Assembly: GCA_003140115.1 (NCBI GenBank)
Contig: PLIQ01000123.1
Coordinates: 15,818 to 38,603 of the forward strand
DNA: 22,786 bases
Source of the DNA: Actinomycetota bacterium
GTDB lineage: Bacteria; Actinomycetota; Actinomycetes; Streptosporangiales; Streptosporangiaceae
Direction of reading: 5' to 3'
Below, piece by piece: positions 16,495 through 22,786 of this stretch. The position numbers were made by a program, and so were the translations under genes. The number at the start of each line of letters is the position of its first letter. Within the stretch, counting starts at the first letter, position 1. Below the pieces are notes generated by a model. It was given only the letters and a program-made list of their open reading frames with translations, was not told where the DNA came from and did not search any database.

Positions 16495-18159
16495 ATGCCG
16501 GAGTTCATCTACCAGATGCGAGCCGTGCGCAAGGCGCACGGCGACAAGGTCATCCTCGACAACGTCACGCTGGCGTTCCTGCCCGGCGCGAAGATCGGCG
16601 TCGTGGGCCCGAACGGAACCGGCAAGTCGACCCTGCTGCGGATGATGGCCGGCCAGGAGCAGCCGTCCAACGGCGAGGCGCGCCTGATGCCCGGGTACAC
16701 CGTGGGTCTGCTCGCTCAGGAGCCCCAGCTGGACGACACCAAGACCGTGCTCGGCAACGTCGAGGACGGCGTGGCCGACACCAAGCAGCTGCTCGAGCAG
16801 TACAACGAGATCGCCGAGAAGATGGCGACGGACTACTCCGACGCGCTGCTCGAGGAGATGGGCCGCCTGCAGGAGCAGCTCGACCATAAGGACGCCTGGG
16901 ACCTGGACAGCCAGGTCGAGCAGGCCATGGACGCGCTGCGCTGCCCGCCGCCGGACGCCGAGGTCGCCAGCCTGTCCGGCGGGGAGAAGCGCCGGGTGGC
17001 GCTGTGCCGTCTCCTGCTGTCCCAGCCGGACCTGTTGCTGCTCGACGAGCCCACCAACCACCTGGACGCGGAGAGCGTGCAGTGGCTGGAGCAGCACCTG
17101 GAGAAGTACCCAGGCACCGTCGTCGCGGTCACCCACGACCGGTACTTCCTGGACGACGTAGCCCAGTGGATCCTCGAGCTCGACCGCGGCCACGCCTACC
17201 CCTACGAGGGCAACTACTCCACCTATCTGGAGACCAAGGCCGCCCGGCTGAAGGTCGAAGGCGCCAAGGACGCCAAGAAGCGCAAGCGCTTGGAGGACGA
17301 GCTCGAGTGGGTCCGGTCCAGTCCGCGGGCGCGCCAGGCCAAGAGCAGGTCCCGGCTGGAGCGCTACGAGGAGATGGCCGCCGAGGCCGACAAGAACCGC
17401 AAGCTGGACTTCGAGGAGATCCAGATCCCGCCGGGTCCCCGCCTGGGCAGCGTGGTGGTAGAGGTCGGCCACCTGGTCAAGGGGTTCGGCGACCGGTGCC
17501 TGTTCGAGAACCTCTCCTTCAGCCTGCCCCGCAACGGCATCGTCGGCGTCCTCGGCCCGAACGGCGTCGGCAAGACCACCCTGTTCAAGATGATCGTGGG
17601 CGAGGAGCAGCCCGACGAGGGCACGATCCGCATCGGTGAGACGGTGACCATCTCCTACGTGGACCAGTCCCGGGGCCGGATCGATCCGAACAAGAACGTC
17701 TGGCAGGCGATCTCGGACGGCGAGGCGCACATCCGCGTCGGCAACATCGAGATCCCCAGCCGAGCGTACGTGGCCGCGTTCGGGTTCAAGGGCGCGGACC
17801 AGCAGAAGCCGGCTGGCGTCATGTCCGGCGGCGAGCGGAACCGGATGAACCTGGCTCTCACCCTCAAGCAGGGCGGCAACCTGCTCCTGCTCGACGAGCC
17901 GACCAACGACCTGGACGTGGAGACCCTGGGCTCACTGGAGAACGCGCTACTAGAGTTCCCCGGCTGCGCGGTCATCACCAGCCACGACCGGTGGTTCCTG
18001 GACCGGGTGGCGACCCACATCCTGGCCTGGGAGGGCGGCGCGAACTGGTTCTGGTTCGAGGGCAACTTCGAGGCCTACGAGAAGAACAAGGTCGAGCGCC
18101 TCGGCGCCGAGGCCGCCCGTCCGCACCGCGTCACCTACCGCAAGCTCACCCGCGGCTAG
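16495..18159 (+). CDS. ettA: Energy-dependent translational throttle protein EttA (ABC-F ATPase)
   Basis: The 554-aa protein matches EttA in length (555 aa in E. coli) and opens with FIYQMRAVRKAHGDKVIL, typical of the family. Two ATPase domains are seen: Walker A GPNGTGKS at 38-45, signature LSGGEKRR and Walker B LLLLDEPTNHLD; then GPNGVGKTT, MSGGERNR and LLLLDEPTNDLD. Between them is the charged helical tRNA-interacting linker (KAARLKVEGAKDAKKRKRLE, WVRSSPRARQAKSRSRLERY), and there is no membrane segment. EttA binds the ribosomal E site and gates translation by ADP/ATP ratio. The gene ends against a convergent epoxide hydrolase gene. Its neighbour ssb recalls Rv2478c-Rv2477c. The older label 'macrolide ABC transporter' is misleading for this family. 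Confidence 0.96.
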   Translation: MPEFIYQMRAVRKAHGDKVILDNVTLAFLPGAKIGVVGPNGTGKSTLLRMMAGQEQPSNGEARLMPGYTVGLLAQEPQLDDTKTVLGNVEDGVADTKQLLEQYNEIAEKMATDYSDALLEEMGRLQEQLDHKDAWDLDSQVEQAMDALRCPPPDAEVASLSGGEKRRVALCRLLLSQPDLLLLDEPTNHLDAESVQWLEQHLEKYPGTVVAVTHDRYFLDDVAQWILELDRGHAYPYEGNYSTYLETKAARLKVEGAKDAKKRKRLEDELEWVRSSPRARQAKSRSRLERYEEMAAEADKNRKLDFEEIQIPPGPRLGSVVVEVGHLVKGFGDRCLFENLSFSLPRNGIVGVLGPNGVGKTTLFKMIVGEEQPDEGTIRIGETVTISYVDQSRGRIDPNKNVWQAISDGEAHIRVGNIEIPSRAYVAAFGFKGADQQKPAGVMSGGERNRMNLALTLKQGGNLLLLDEPTNDLDVETLGSLENALLEFPGCAVITSHDRWFLDRVATHILAWEGGANWFWFEGNFEAYEKNKVERLGAEAARPHRVTYRKLTRG

Positions 18160-18182
18160 CCAGATTAGCTAAGGTGGCTAGC
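18155..18182. terminator. Hairpin that contains both convergent stop codons
   Basis: GCTAGCCA (18155-18162) and TGGCTAGC (18175-18182) form an 8-bp stem with a 12-nt loop. The stem includes the TAG of ettA (18157-18159) on one side and the TAG of the epoxide hydrolase (18178-18180, minus strand) on the other, so only 18 nt separate the genes. It can serve as a bidirectional terminator, although no T-run is present. Confidence 0.5.
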
Positions 18183-19335
18183 GGACCAGCCGGAAGAACG
18201 CCCGCACCTCTTCGGTAAAGAGCGATGGCTGCTCGAACGCGGCGAAGTGACCGCCGCGGGCAGGCTCGTTCCAGTACCGGATGTCGGTGAACCGCTTCTG
18301 GGCCCACCGCCGTGACGGCCGCTGCAGCTCGGCCGGGAAGACCGAACAGCCCGTCGGCACGTCCACCGTGTCCGCGCGAGAATCGGCGATCCACTCGTTC
18401 ACCTGGCGGATGCTCTCCCAGTAGAGCCGGGCCGACGACGCGCCGGTGGCGGGCAGCCAGTACAGCATCAGGTTGTCCAGCAGGTCGTCCCGGGTCAGCA
18501 CGTCGTCCAGCGAGCCATCATGGTCGGTCCACGACCAGAACTTCTCCACGATCCAGGCGGCCAGCGCGGCGGGGGAGTCCGTCAGCGCGTAGCCGATCGT
18601 CTGCGGCCGGGTGGCGTGCTCGGTGGAGTAGCCAGAATCCCAATCGGCCGAGTGCCGTAGCCCGGCGAGCGCCGCGCGCTCGGCGTCGGTCAGGTCGCCG
18701 AACGTGGCCGGATCCGGCCCGGCCAGCGGCGGGCTGAGATGGATGCCCGCGACATGCTCCGGGTCCTGCAGACCGAGCAGGGTGCTGACGCTGGTGCCCC
18801 AGTCGCTGCCTACCGCACCGTAGCGCTGGTAGCCGAGCCTGGCCATCAGCGACGCCCAGGCCGCGGCGATCCGCTCGATGCCCCAGCCGGTACCATCCGG
18901 CTTCCCGCTGAACCCGTAACCAGGCAGCGACGGGCAGACGACGTGAAACGCGTCAGCCGCCTGGCCCCCGTGCGAGAGCGGATCCGACAGCGGCCCGATG
19001 ACCTTGCCGAACTCGACCACCGAGCCGGGCCAGCCGTGCGTAATGATCAGCGGCAGGGCGTCCGGGCGCGGCGAGCGGACGTGGACGAAGTGGACAGCGA
19101 GCCCGTCGATCACGGTCCGGAACTGCGGCCGGGCGTTCAACCGCGCCTCGGTGGCCCGCCAGTCGTAGCCGTCAGCCCAGTAATCGCACAGCTCGCGCAG
19201 ATAGTCCAGCGGCACGCCCTGCGACCAGTCAGCCACTGGCTCGCGTTCGGGCCAGCGCGTCTGCCGCAGCCGCCGCCGCAGGTCGGCCAGCTCAGCCTCG
19301 GGAATTTCGATCCGGAACGGGATTACCTCGGCCAT
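18178..19335 (-). CDS. Epoxide hydrolase (alpha/beta-hydrolase fold, EHN domain)
   Basis: The 385-aa protein starts with an EHN domain (residues about 3-110, with LRRRLRQTRWPE and DYLRELCDYWADGYDWR). The hydrolase core has an oxyanion motif HGWPGS at 100-105, the nucleophile elbow GSDWGTS with Asp178, and the catalytic His363 in RGGHFAAFEQP. These match microsomal-type epoxide hydrolases, which open epoxides to diols by a covalent ester intermediate. No signal peptide is visible. The substrate is unknown; actinobacterial members are often involved in xenobiotic, lipid or polyketide epoxide turnover. Juvenile-hormone-type annotation would be inherited from insects. The start at 19335 is supported by TAGGCT 6 nt upstream. 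Confidence 0.93.
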   Translation of the reverse strand: MAEVIPFRIEIPEAELADLRRRLRQTRWPEREPVADWSQGVPLDYLRELCDYWADGYDWRATEARLNARPQFRTVIDGLAVHFVHVRSPRPDALPLIITHGWPGSVVEFGKVIGPLSDPLSHGGQAADAFHVVCPSLPGYGFSGKPDGTGWGIERIAAAWASLMARLGYQRYGAVGSDWGTSVSTLLGLQDPEHVAGIHLSPPLAGPDPATFGDLTDAERAALAGLRHSADWDSGYSTEHATRPQTIGYALTDSPAALAAWIVEKFWSWTDHDGSLDDVLTRDDLLDNLMLYWLPATGASSARLYWESIRQVNEWIADSRADTVDVPTGCSVFPAELQRPSRRWAQKRFTDIRYWNEPARGGHFAAFEQPSLFTEEVRAFFRLVR

Positions 19336-19341
19336 GGGACG

Positions 19342-19347
19342 AGCCTA
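19342..19347 (-). promoter_or_regulatory. Leaderless -10 element of the epoxide hydrolase gene
   Basis: On the minus strand TAGGCT is followed by 6 nt and then the ATG of the epoxide hydrolase; no ribosome binding site lies between. This is the same arrangement as at ettA. A -35 element is weak (TTATTC 18 nt upstream). The region 19348-19506 upstream holds no recognised gene. Confidence 0.4.
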
Positions 19348-19506
19348 GGCGCCGGTAGCGTGCGGGAATAACCACCTTTCCGGACCCAAGGACTGGACCA
19401 GGGTGCTGCGGCTGCCTCCTTCTTAGCCACCATCTGGAAGTGGACTGGCCGCGCCTTCGTCCCGGGCCGTACCAAGGTCACGAGCAGATGATTCAGGGGC
19501 GGCATC

Positions 19507-19522
19507 AGCCCTAGGGAGGGCT
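19507..19522. terminator. Short hairpin at the end of the vapB-like gene
   Basis: AGCCCT (19507-19512) and AGGGCT (19517-19522) form a 6-bp stem with a 4-nt loop that contains part of the stop codon (19511-19513). It may end the vapB transcript. The stem is short and the evidence is limited. Confidence 0.3.
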
Positions 19523-19753
19523 CACTCCGCCGCACCGAATATGTTTCTCGGCCTGGTGCAGGCGCTCGGCGTCCTCGAGCGCACCCCAGTGCCGCGCCCG
19601 CTCGAAGTGGCGGGCGATGCGCGCCGCGCGTTCCTGTTTCTCGGCGTAGAAGCGCAGCGCCAGGTTCACTGCGTCCTTCTTGGTTTTCGCCCCGGATAGA
19701 GCCATGGCACGCTCGAGCACGTCATCGTCGATGTCGACCCGCGTCACGCTCAT
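19511..19753 (-). CDS. vapB: VapB-type (ribbon-helix-helix) antitoxin, apparently without its toxin
   Basis: The 80-aa protein begins MSVTRVDIDDDVLERAMAL and continues SGAKTKKDAVNLALRFY, the beta strand and two helices of VapB/DUF2191 antitoxins, then a charged tail that normally contacts the PIN-domain VapC ribonuclease. A strong AGGAGG (19760-19765) lies 6 nt before the ATG. In complete operons vapC follows directly; here the next 175 bp on the minus strand hold no PIN-like protein, and the last seven codons (CGGVSPP) look unlike the family. I infer that the toxin was lost by deletion. It is a solitary antitoxin; autoregulation through the palindrome at 19774-19787 is plausible. Confidence 0.8.
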   Translation of the reverse strand: MSVTRVDIDDDVLERAMALSGAKTKKDAVNLALRFYAEKQERAARIARHFERARHWGALEDAERLHQAEKHIRCGGVSPP

Positions 19754-19773
19754 GAGCCGCCTCCTGGCGAGTC

Positions 19774-19787
19774 TTGGTCATGTCCAA
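19774..19787. promoter_or_regulatory. Imperfect 14-bp palindrome upstream of vapB, candidate operator
   Basis: TTGGTCATGTCCAA has six of seven base pairs complementary around its centre (one T/T mismatch). It lies 8 bp upstream of the vapB ribosome binding site. Antitoxins of this type repress their own promoter through such dyads. The binding is inferred. Confidence 0.4.
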
Positions 19788-19847
19788 CATTCCGCCTGCG
19801 GCAAGAGTCCTCTCGTTCGGCGAGCCGGTCAACGGCCATGCGAACAA

Positions 19848-19985
19848 TCAAGCCGGGGTGAGGCCGAGGTCGCCGTGGCCCTGCGTCGGCTCGACGTTGA
19901 CTAGGCTGTGCGCGGCCATCACCAGGTAGTCCCAGAACTGCGCGTCCAGCGCCTGGTCCAGGTCGAGCTTGTCCAGCGCCTCCCG
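19848..19985 (-). pseudogene. Truncated duplicate of the truncated-hemoglobin 3' end
   Basis: This segment encodes REALDKLDLDQALD, then [19 protein letters not shown] and a GDLGLTPA end, almost identical to the last 44 residues of the intact glbO at 22309-22725. Homology to that gene stops abruptly at base 19985, where glbO codon 95 begins, and the upstream bases encode nothing like globin. An open frame runs on to 20051, but its first 22 residues are unrelated, and the heme-binding His, Tyr and Trp are missing, so a functional globin is excluded. It has one extra codon near the end. About 90% of bases match, including an identical run of about 50 bases. It lies in the same orientation as glbO. 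Confidence 0.85.
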
Positions 19986-20131
19986 TGCGGCCTGGCGCGG
20001 GGTAAGAACTAGATCTTTTCTTCCTACGGGACGTGGTACCTGCGTCCGCACCCGGGGTGTCGTGCTAGCCGTACCCGAACTACGCGGCTGGCACGATCGA
20101 CCGCGAGGCTGGCCTGCCGCAGCATCGAGGT

Positions 20132-21601
20132 ATGAAACAAGAAATGACTATCGCCGACGGCCGACGGGCCGCCACCATGAACGACAATCAGAACATGACC
20201 GAGCCGCCCGCGTCGCCGGCCTGGGGGGCGCCCTTCGCGAAGCGATCCTGGGCCGAACTCCGCTACGCGCTCGTCACCCTCCCGCTCGCCATCGCCGCCG
20301 TCGCCTTCATCGTGCCCATGTTGTACAACGGGCTTCTGTGGGCGGCGTCCGCGGATGGCGTCTGGAAGCTCGGCGCGGCCAGCCGCTTCCTCGCGCGCAG
20401 GCTGCTCGGCGAGGACGTCCCGGCCCCGCCACGGCCGCGGTCTGTGGTGAGCTACAAGGTGCGGACGAAGGACGGCGCCCGCCTGGCCAAGGCCGCGGAA
20501 GAGGCCGGGGGGAAGGCACGGGCGTGGGAGTCAAAGCCCGGGGTCACCGTCAGGAGGCTTCCGCCAGCCCGGATCGCCGAACTGGCCGCTGCGGCGGGCA
20601 TCACGATCGACGAGATGCAGCCGAGCAGTGCGTTCCTCAGCTGGACGGGTGGACGGACGACCGACCCGGTCACCTGGCGGGCACGTGCCTACTTCGGGCT
20701 CAAGCTGCCGCTCGCGGTAGTCGGCCTGGCCGTCGCCGCGGTCTGCTGGCTCGGTGGGCTGTATTACCTGACCTTCCCGGCCTGGTGGTCGCTCGGGCTG
20801 CACAATACGCTGGGCTTCCACATCATGACCCTCGGCGTCGCGTTTAGCCTCTGCCCGGTCGGCATGGCCCTGCTGGTCACAGGGCCATGGCTGCTGCACG
20901 GCGTCACGAACGTCGACTGCTGGCTCATCCGCGGCCTGCTCGGCGCGAGTTCGCCAGCCGAGCGGATCCGTGCCCTCGAAGAGAGCCGGGCCATCGCCGT
21001 CGACGACGCGGCTGCACGGCTGCGCGGTATCGAGCGGGACCTGCATGACGGCGCGCAGGCGCAGCTCGTGGCCCTGTCCATGAAACTGGGCCTGGCCCGG
21101 GACAAGCTCACCGGCGACGGGCAGGTGGACGTGGCGCGGGTGGCCCGGCTGGTCGAGGACGCCCATGCCGGCATTCTCGAAGCGATCGTCGACCTGCGCA
21201 CGCTGGCCCGCGGCATCCATCCGCCGGTGCTGGACCAGGGCCTCGCCGACGCGCTGACCACGCTCGCCACGCGCAGCGCCGTCCCGGTCGAGTTGGTCAC
21301 CGACATCCCGGAGCGGCCGTCGGACGCGATCGAGACCATGGCCTACTTCTCAGCCGCCGAACTGCTCACCAACGTCGCCAAGCACAGCGGTGCCCGGCGC
21401 GCGACCTTGGAAGCCGTGCACGTCCCTGGCCTGCTCCGGATCCGGGTTACCGACGATGGCCTGGGCGGCGCCCGTCCGGTGCCCGGCGGGGGCCTGTGCG
21501 GGCTGGCCGACCGGGTCCGCGCCGTGGACGGCCGCGTGGACATCGACAGCCCGCGCGGCGGCCCCACCGCGGTGACCGTCGAACTGCCCTCCCGCGCCTG
21601 A
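20132..21601 (+). CDS. NarL-type sensor histidine kinase with an extra insert in the sensor region
   Basis: The 489-aa protein has hydrophobic segments at about 44-70 and 185-255, resembling the multi-pass sensor of many actinobacterial kinases that begins TWRARAYFGLKLPL. Between these lies an unusual polar stretch of about 70 residues (103-175) that I do not recognise. The HisKA_3 domain has RDLHDGAQAQLVAL with phospho-acceptor His305, followed by an HATPase with the N-box AELLTNVAKHSGA and G1 VTDDGLGG. It probably phosphorylates the regulator encoded 16 nt downstream. The start is uncertain: the ATG at 20132 has a ribosome binding site too close to it, and ATG 20144, 20177 or 20195 are also possible. 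The signal is unknown. Confidence 0.88.
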   Translation: MKQEMTIADGRRAATMNDNQNMTEPPASPAWGAPFAKRSWAELRYALVTLPLAIAAVAFIVPMLYNGLLWAASADGVWKLGAASRFLARRLLGEDVPAPPRPRSVVSYKVRTKDGARLAKAAEEAGGKARAWESKPGVTVRRLPPARIAELAAAAGITIDEMQPSSAFLSWTGGRTTDPVTWRARAYFGLKLPLAVVGLAVAAVCWLGGLYYLTFPAWWSLGLHNTLGFHIMTLGVAFSLCPVGMALLVTGPWLLHGVTNVDCWLIRGLLGASSPAERIRALEESRAIAVDDAAARLRGIERDLHDGAQAQLVALSMKLGLARDKLTGDGQVDVARVARLVEDAHAGILEAIVDLRTLARGIHPPVLDQGLADALTTLATRSAVPVELVTDIPERPSDAIETMAYFSAAELLTNVAKHSGARRATLEAVHVPGLLRIRVTDDGLGGARPVPGGGLCGLADRVRAVDGRVDIDSPRGGPTAVTVELPSRA

Positions 21602-21617
21602 AAGGTAGCCGGTCAGC

Positions 21618-22262
21618 ATGCGCATCGTCATCGCCGAGGACGCCGCGGTGATCAGGGCTGGGCTAGCCGAGATCCTCACCGACCGCGGGCACGAGATCGT
21701 GGCCGCGGTCGGCGACGCCGAGGCGCTCAAGGACGCGGTGGCCGCCGACCAGCCTGACGTCGCGATCGTCGACGTACGGATGCCGCCGAGCCACACCGAC
21801 GAGGGCCTGCGCGCGGCGATCGCGATCCGCCGCGACCACCCCGGCGTCGGCATCCTGGTGTTCTCCCAGTACATCGAGACCCGGTACGCCGCCGACCTGC
21901 TCGCCACGGGCTCCGGTGGGGTCGGCTACCTGCTCAAGGACCGGGTCGCCGACGTCGCCGAGTTCACCGACGCGATCACCAGGATCGCCGCCGGCGGCAC
22001 CGCACTGGACCCCGAGGTGGTCAGCGGCCTGCTGAACGCGAGCCGTCACGCCAGCGCCCTCGGCACGCTCACCGCGCGCGAGCAGGATGTTCTCGCCCTC
22101 ATGGCCGAAGGCCGGTCCAACAGCGCTATCGCCGACCGCATCTTCGTTTCCGAGCGAGCCGTCGAGAAGCACATCAGCAACATCTTCACCAGGCTCAACC
22201 TGCCGCCATCCGACTCCGACCACCGCCGCGTCCTCGCCGTCCTCGCCTACCTCGGCACCTGA
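21618..22262 (+). CDS. NarL/FixJ-family response regulator with LuxR-type DNA-binding domain
   Basis: The 214-aa protein has a receiver domain with acidic residues Glu7 and Asp8, phospho-acceptor Asp52 (IVDVRMPP) and the conserved Lys in YLLKDRV, then a LuxR-type helix-turn-helix (LTAREQDVLALMAEGRSNSAIADR, VSERAVEKHISNIFTRL). It is the expected partner of the kinase that ends 16 nt upstream; both are read as one transcript. It ends convergent with glbO, 46 bp apart. Targets cannot be told from the sequence; the neighbouring glbO, controlled by oxygen or NO in other bacteria, is one candidate. Confidence 0.93.
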   Translation: MRIVIAEDAAVIRAGLAEILTDRGHEIVAAVGDAEALKDAVAADQPDVAIVDVRMPPSHTDEGLRAAIAIRRDHPGVGILVFSQYIETRYAADLLATGSGGVGYLLKDRVADVAEFTDAITRIAAGGTALDPEVVSGLLNASRHASALGTLTAREQDVLALMAEGRSNSAIADRIFVSERAVEKHISNIFTRLNLPPSDSDHRRVLAVLAYLGT

Positions 22263-22308
22263 CGACCGGTCACCCGCCGCGCCGGCCCCAGCCCCGCTGG
22301 ATGGCGAG

Positions 22309-22443
22309 TCAAGCCGGAGTCAGACCCAGGTCGCCGCGGTGCGCCGGCTCCACGTTGACCAGGCTGTGCGCGGCCATCACCAGGTAGTCCCAGAACTGCG
22401 CGTCCAGCGCCTCGTCCAGGTCGAGCTCGTCCAGCGCCTCCCG
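22309..22443 (-). repeat. Right copy of the direct repeat that flanks the two-component system
   Basis: These 135 bases are the 3' end of glbO and repeat the segment at 19848-19985 (138 bases) in the same orientation, with a 3-nt length difference and about a dozen substitutions. The repeats lie about 2.3 kb apart and enclose the kinase and regulator genes. Confidence 0.85.
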
Positions 22444-22725
22444 CATGTGGCGCAGCCAGGCGTCCCGCTCGGCCTCGCCGATCGCGAACCGGACGTGCCG
22501 CATCCGCAGCCGGGGATGCCCGCGCAGCTCGTCGTAGGTGCGGGGCCCGCCCCAGTACTGGATCAGGAACAGCCGCAGGTGCTCCTCGGCCGGGCCCAGA
22601 TCCTGCGCCGGGTACACCGGCCGCAGCACAGGATCCTCCGCGACGCCCTGGTAGAACCGGTGGACCAGGCGCCGGAAGGTCTCTTCCCCGCCCACGGCCT
22701 CATAGAAGCTGGTCGGCTGGCTCAT
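22309..22725 (-). CDS. glbO: Group II truncated hemoglobin (trHbO)
   Basis: The 138-aa protein matches mycobacterial GlbO from [12 protein letters not shown] to MAAHSLVN. Heme-pocket residues are visible: Tyr25 (B10, HRFYQ), Tyr38 (CD1, RPVYPA), proximal His77 (F8, RMRHVRF) and Trp90 (G8, RDAWLRHM). Such proteins bind O2 and NO and are linked to oxidative or nitrosative protection and peroxidase-like activity. The ATG at 22725 is preferred to an upstream in-frame start at 22785: the protein then opens like its relatives, and TAAGCT lies 7 nt before it with no ribosome binding site, a leaderless arrangement. Its last 44 codons are duplicated at 19848-19985. Confidence 0.95.
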   Translation of the reverse strand: MSQPTSFYEAVGGEETFRRLVHRFYQGVAEDPVLRPVYPAQDLGPAEEHLRLFLIQYWGGPRTYDELRGHPRLRMRHVRFAIGEAERDAWLRHMREALDELDLDEALDAQFWDYLVMAAHSLVNVEPAHRGDLGLTPA

Positions 22726-22732
22726 GCTTGAC

Positions 22733-22738
22733 AGCTTA
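22733..22738 (-). promoter_or_regulatory. Leaderless -10 element of glbO
   Basis: On the minus strand TAAGCT is followed by 7 nt and the glbO ATG. No ribosome binding site lies between. A -35 consensus is not obvious in the remaining 48 bases to the window edge. Confidence 0.4.
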
Positions 22739-22786
22739 AGGTGCCGACCCGCGCGGATCGTCCGCGCCAGACGCCTCGGCCACACG

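Noticed and set aside
16291..17730. 479-aa open frame on the minus strand opposite ettA
   Set aside because: Antisense shadow. EttA on the plus strand has both Walker pairs and the signature motifs.
19323..19535. Small minus-strand open frame after vapB as a possible VapC toxin
   Set aside because: It overlaps vapB and the epoxide hydrolase start, is only 70 aa, and lacks the acidic residues of a PIN domain.
19986..20051. N-terminal part of the open frame that leads into the globin fragment, as a genuine small gene
   Set aside because: Its 22 residues have no similarity to globins, and the heme ligands are missing, so the frame is more simply a truncated copy open by chance.

Overview
The window is chromosomal DNA from a high-GC actinobacterium. 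Codon third positions are almost all G or C, GTG and TTG starts are plausible, and several genes show the leaderless TANNNT-N6/7-ATG arrangement. The order ssb, ettA, truncated hemoglobin recalls the Mycobacterium Rv2478c-Rv2477c-Rv2470 neighbourhood. The hutU, M20 amidohydrolase, hutF order recalls Streptomyces hut clusters. The genus cannot be fixed from the sequence alone; no rRNA, tRNA, CRISPR array, integrase or intact insertion sequence was seen.

Layout. (1) 1-1794: the 3' end of cobT, a 441-bp gap with two strong hairpins and a 14-bp palindrome, then a precorrin-2 dehydrogenase/uroporphyrinogen-III methyltransferase fusion; this is corrin/siroheme metabolism. (2) 1795-8006: a structured leader, then two translationally coupled P-loop GTPases (one soluble with a disordered N-terminus, one with two membrane segments and a disordered RPPW-repeat linker), followed closely by an O-methyltransferase-like protein whose usual catalytic His is Asn and by a glyoxalase/VOC-fold protein. 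(3) 8100-9693: a cytoplasmic-looking HtrA-type protease and, convergent to it, a small P-loop kinase-like protein. (4) 9760-14014: an overlapping histidine-utilisation operon, hutU, an M20 amidohydrolase and hutF; hutH and hutI are not in the window. (5) 14015-18159: ssb preceded by two perfect DnaA boxes and a leader hairpin, a long hairpin, a membrane GGDEF diguanylate cyclase, and ettA 10 nt behind it. (6) 18178-22786: an epoxide hydrolase (convergent with ettA), an orphan VapB-type antitoxin, a truncated duplicate of the hemoglobin 3' end, a NarL-type two-component system, and the intact group II truncated hemoglobin glbO.

Most notable: two consensus DnaA boxes 30 bp apart upstream of ssb, which suggest DnaA control of this SSB gene; a direct repeat of about 135 bp (the last 44 codons of glbO) on the two sides of the sensor kinase/regulator pair, which suggests the region was rearranged by duplication or insertion; and the coupled GTPase pair, in which one partner carries a lysine/arginine-rich patch and a degenerate G4 motif and the other a triplicated RPPW peptide. 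The GTPase operon is the best candidate here for a poorly described system, but its function cannot be derived from sequence alone.
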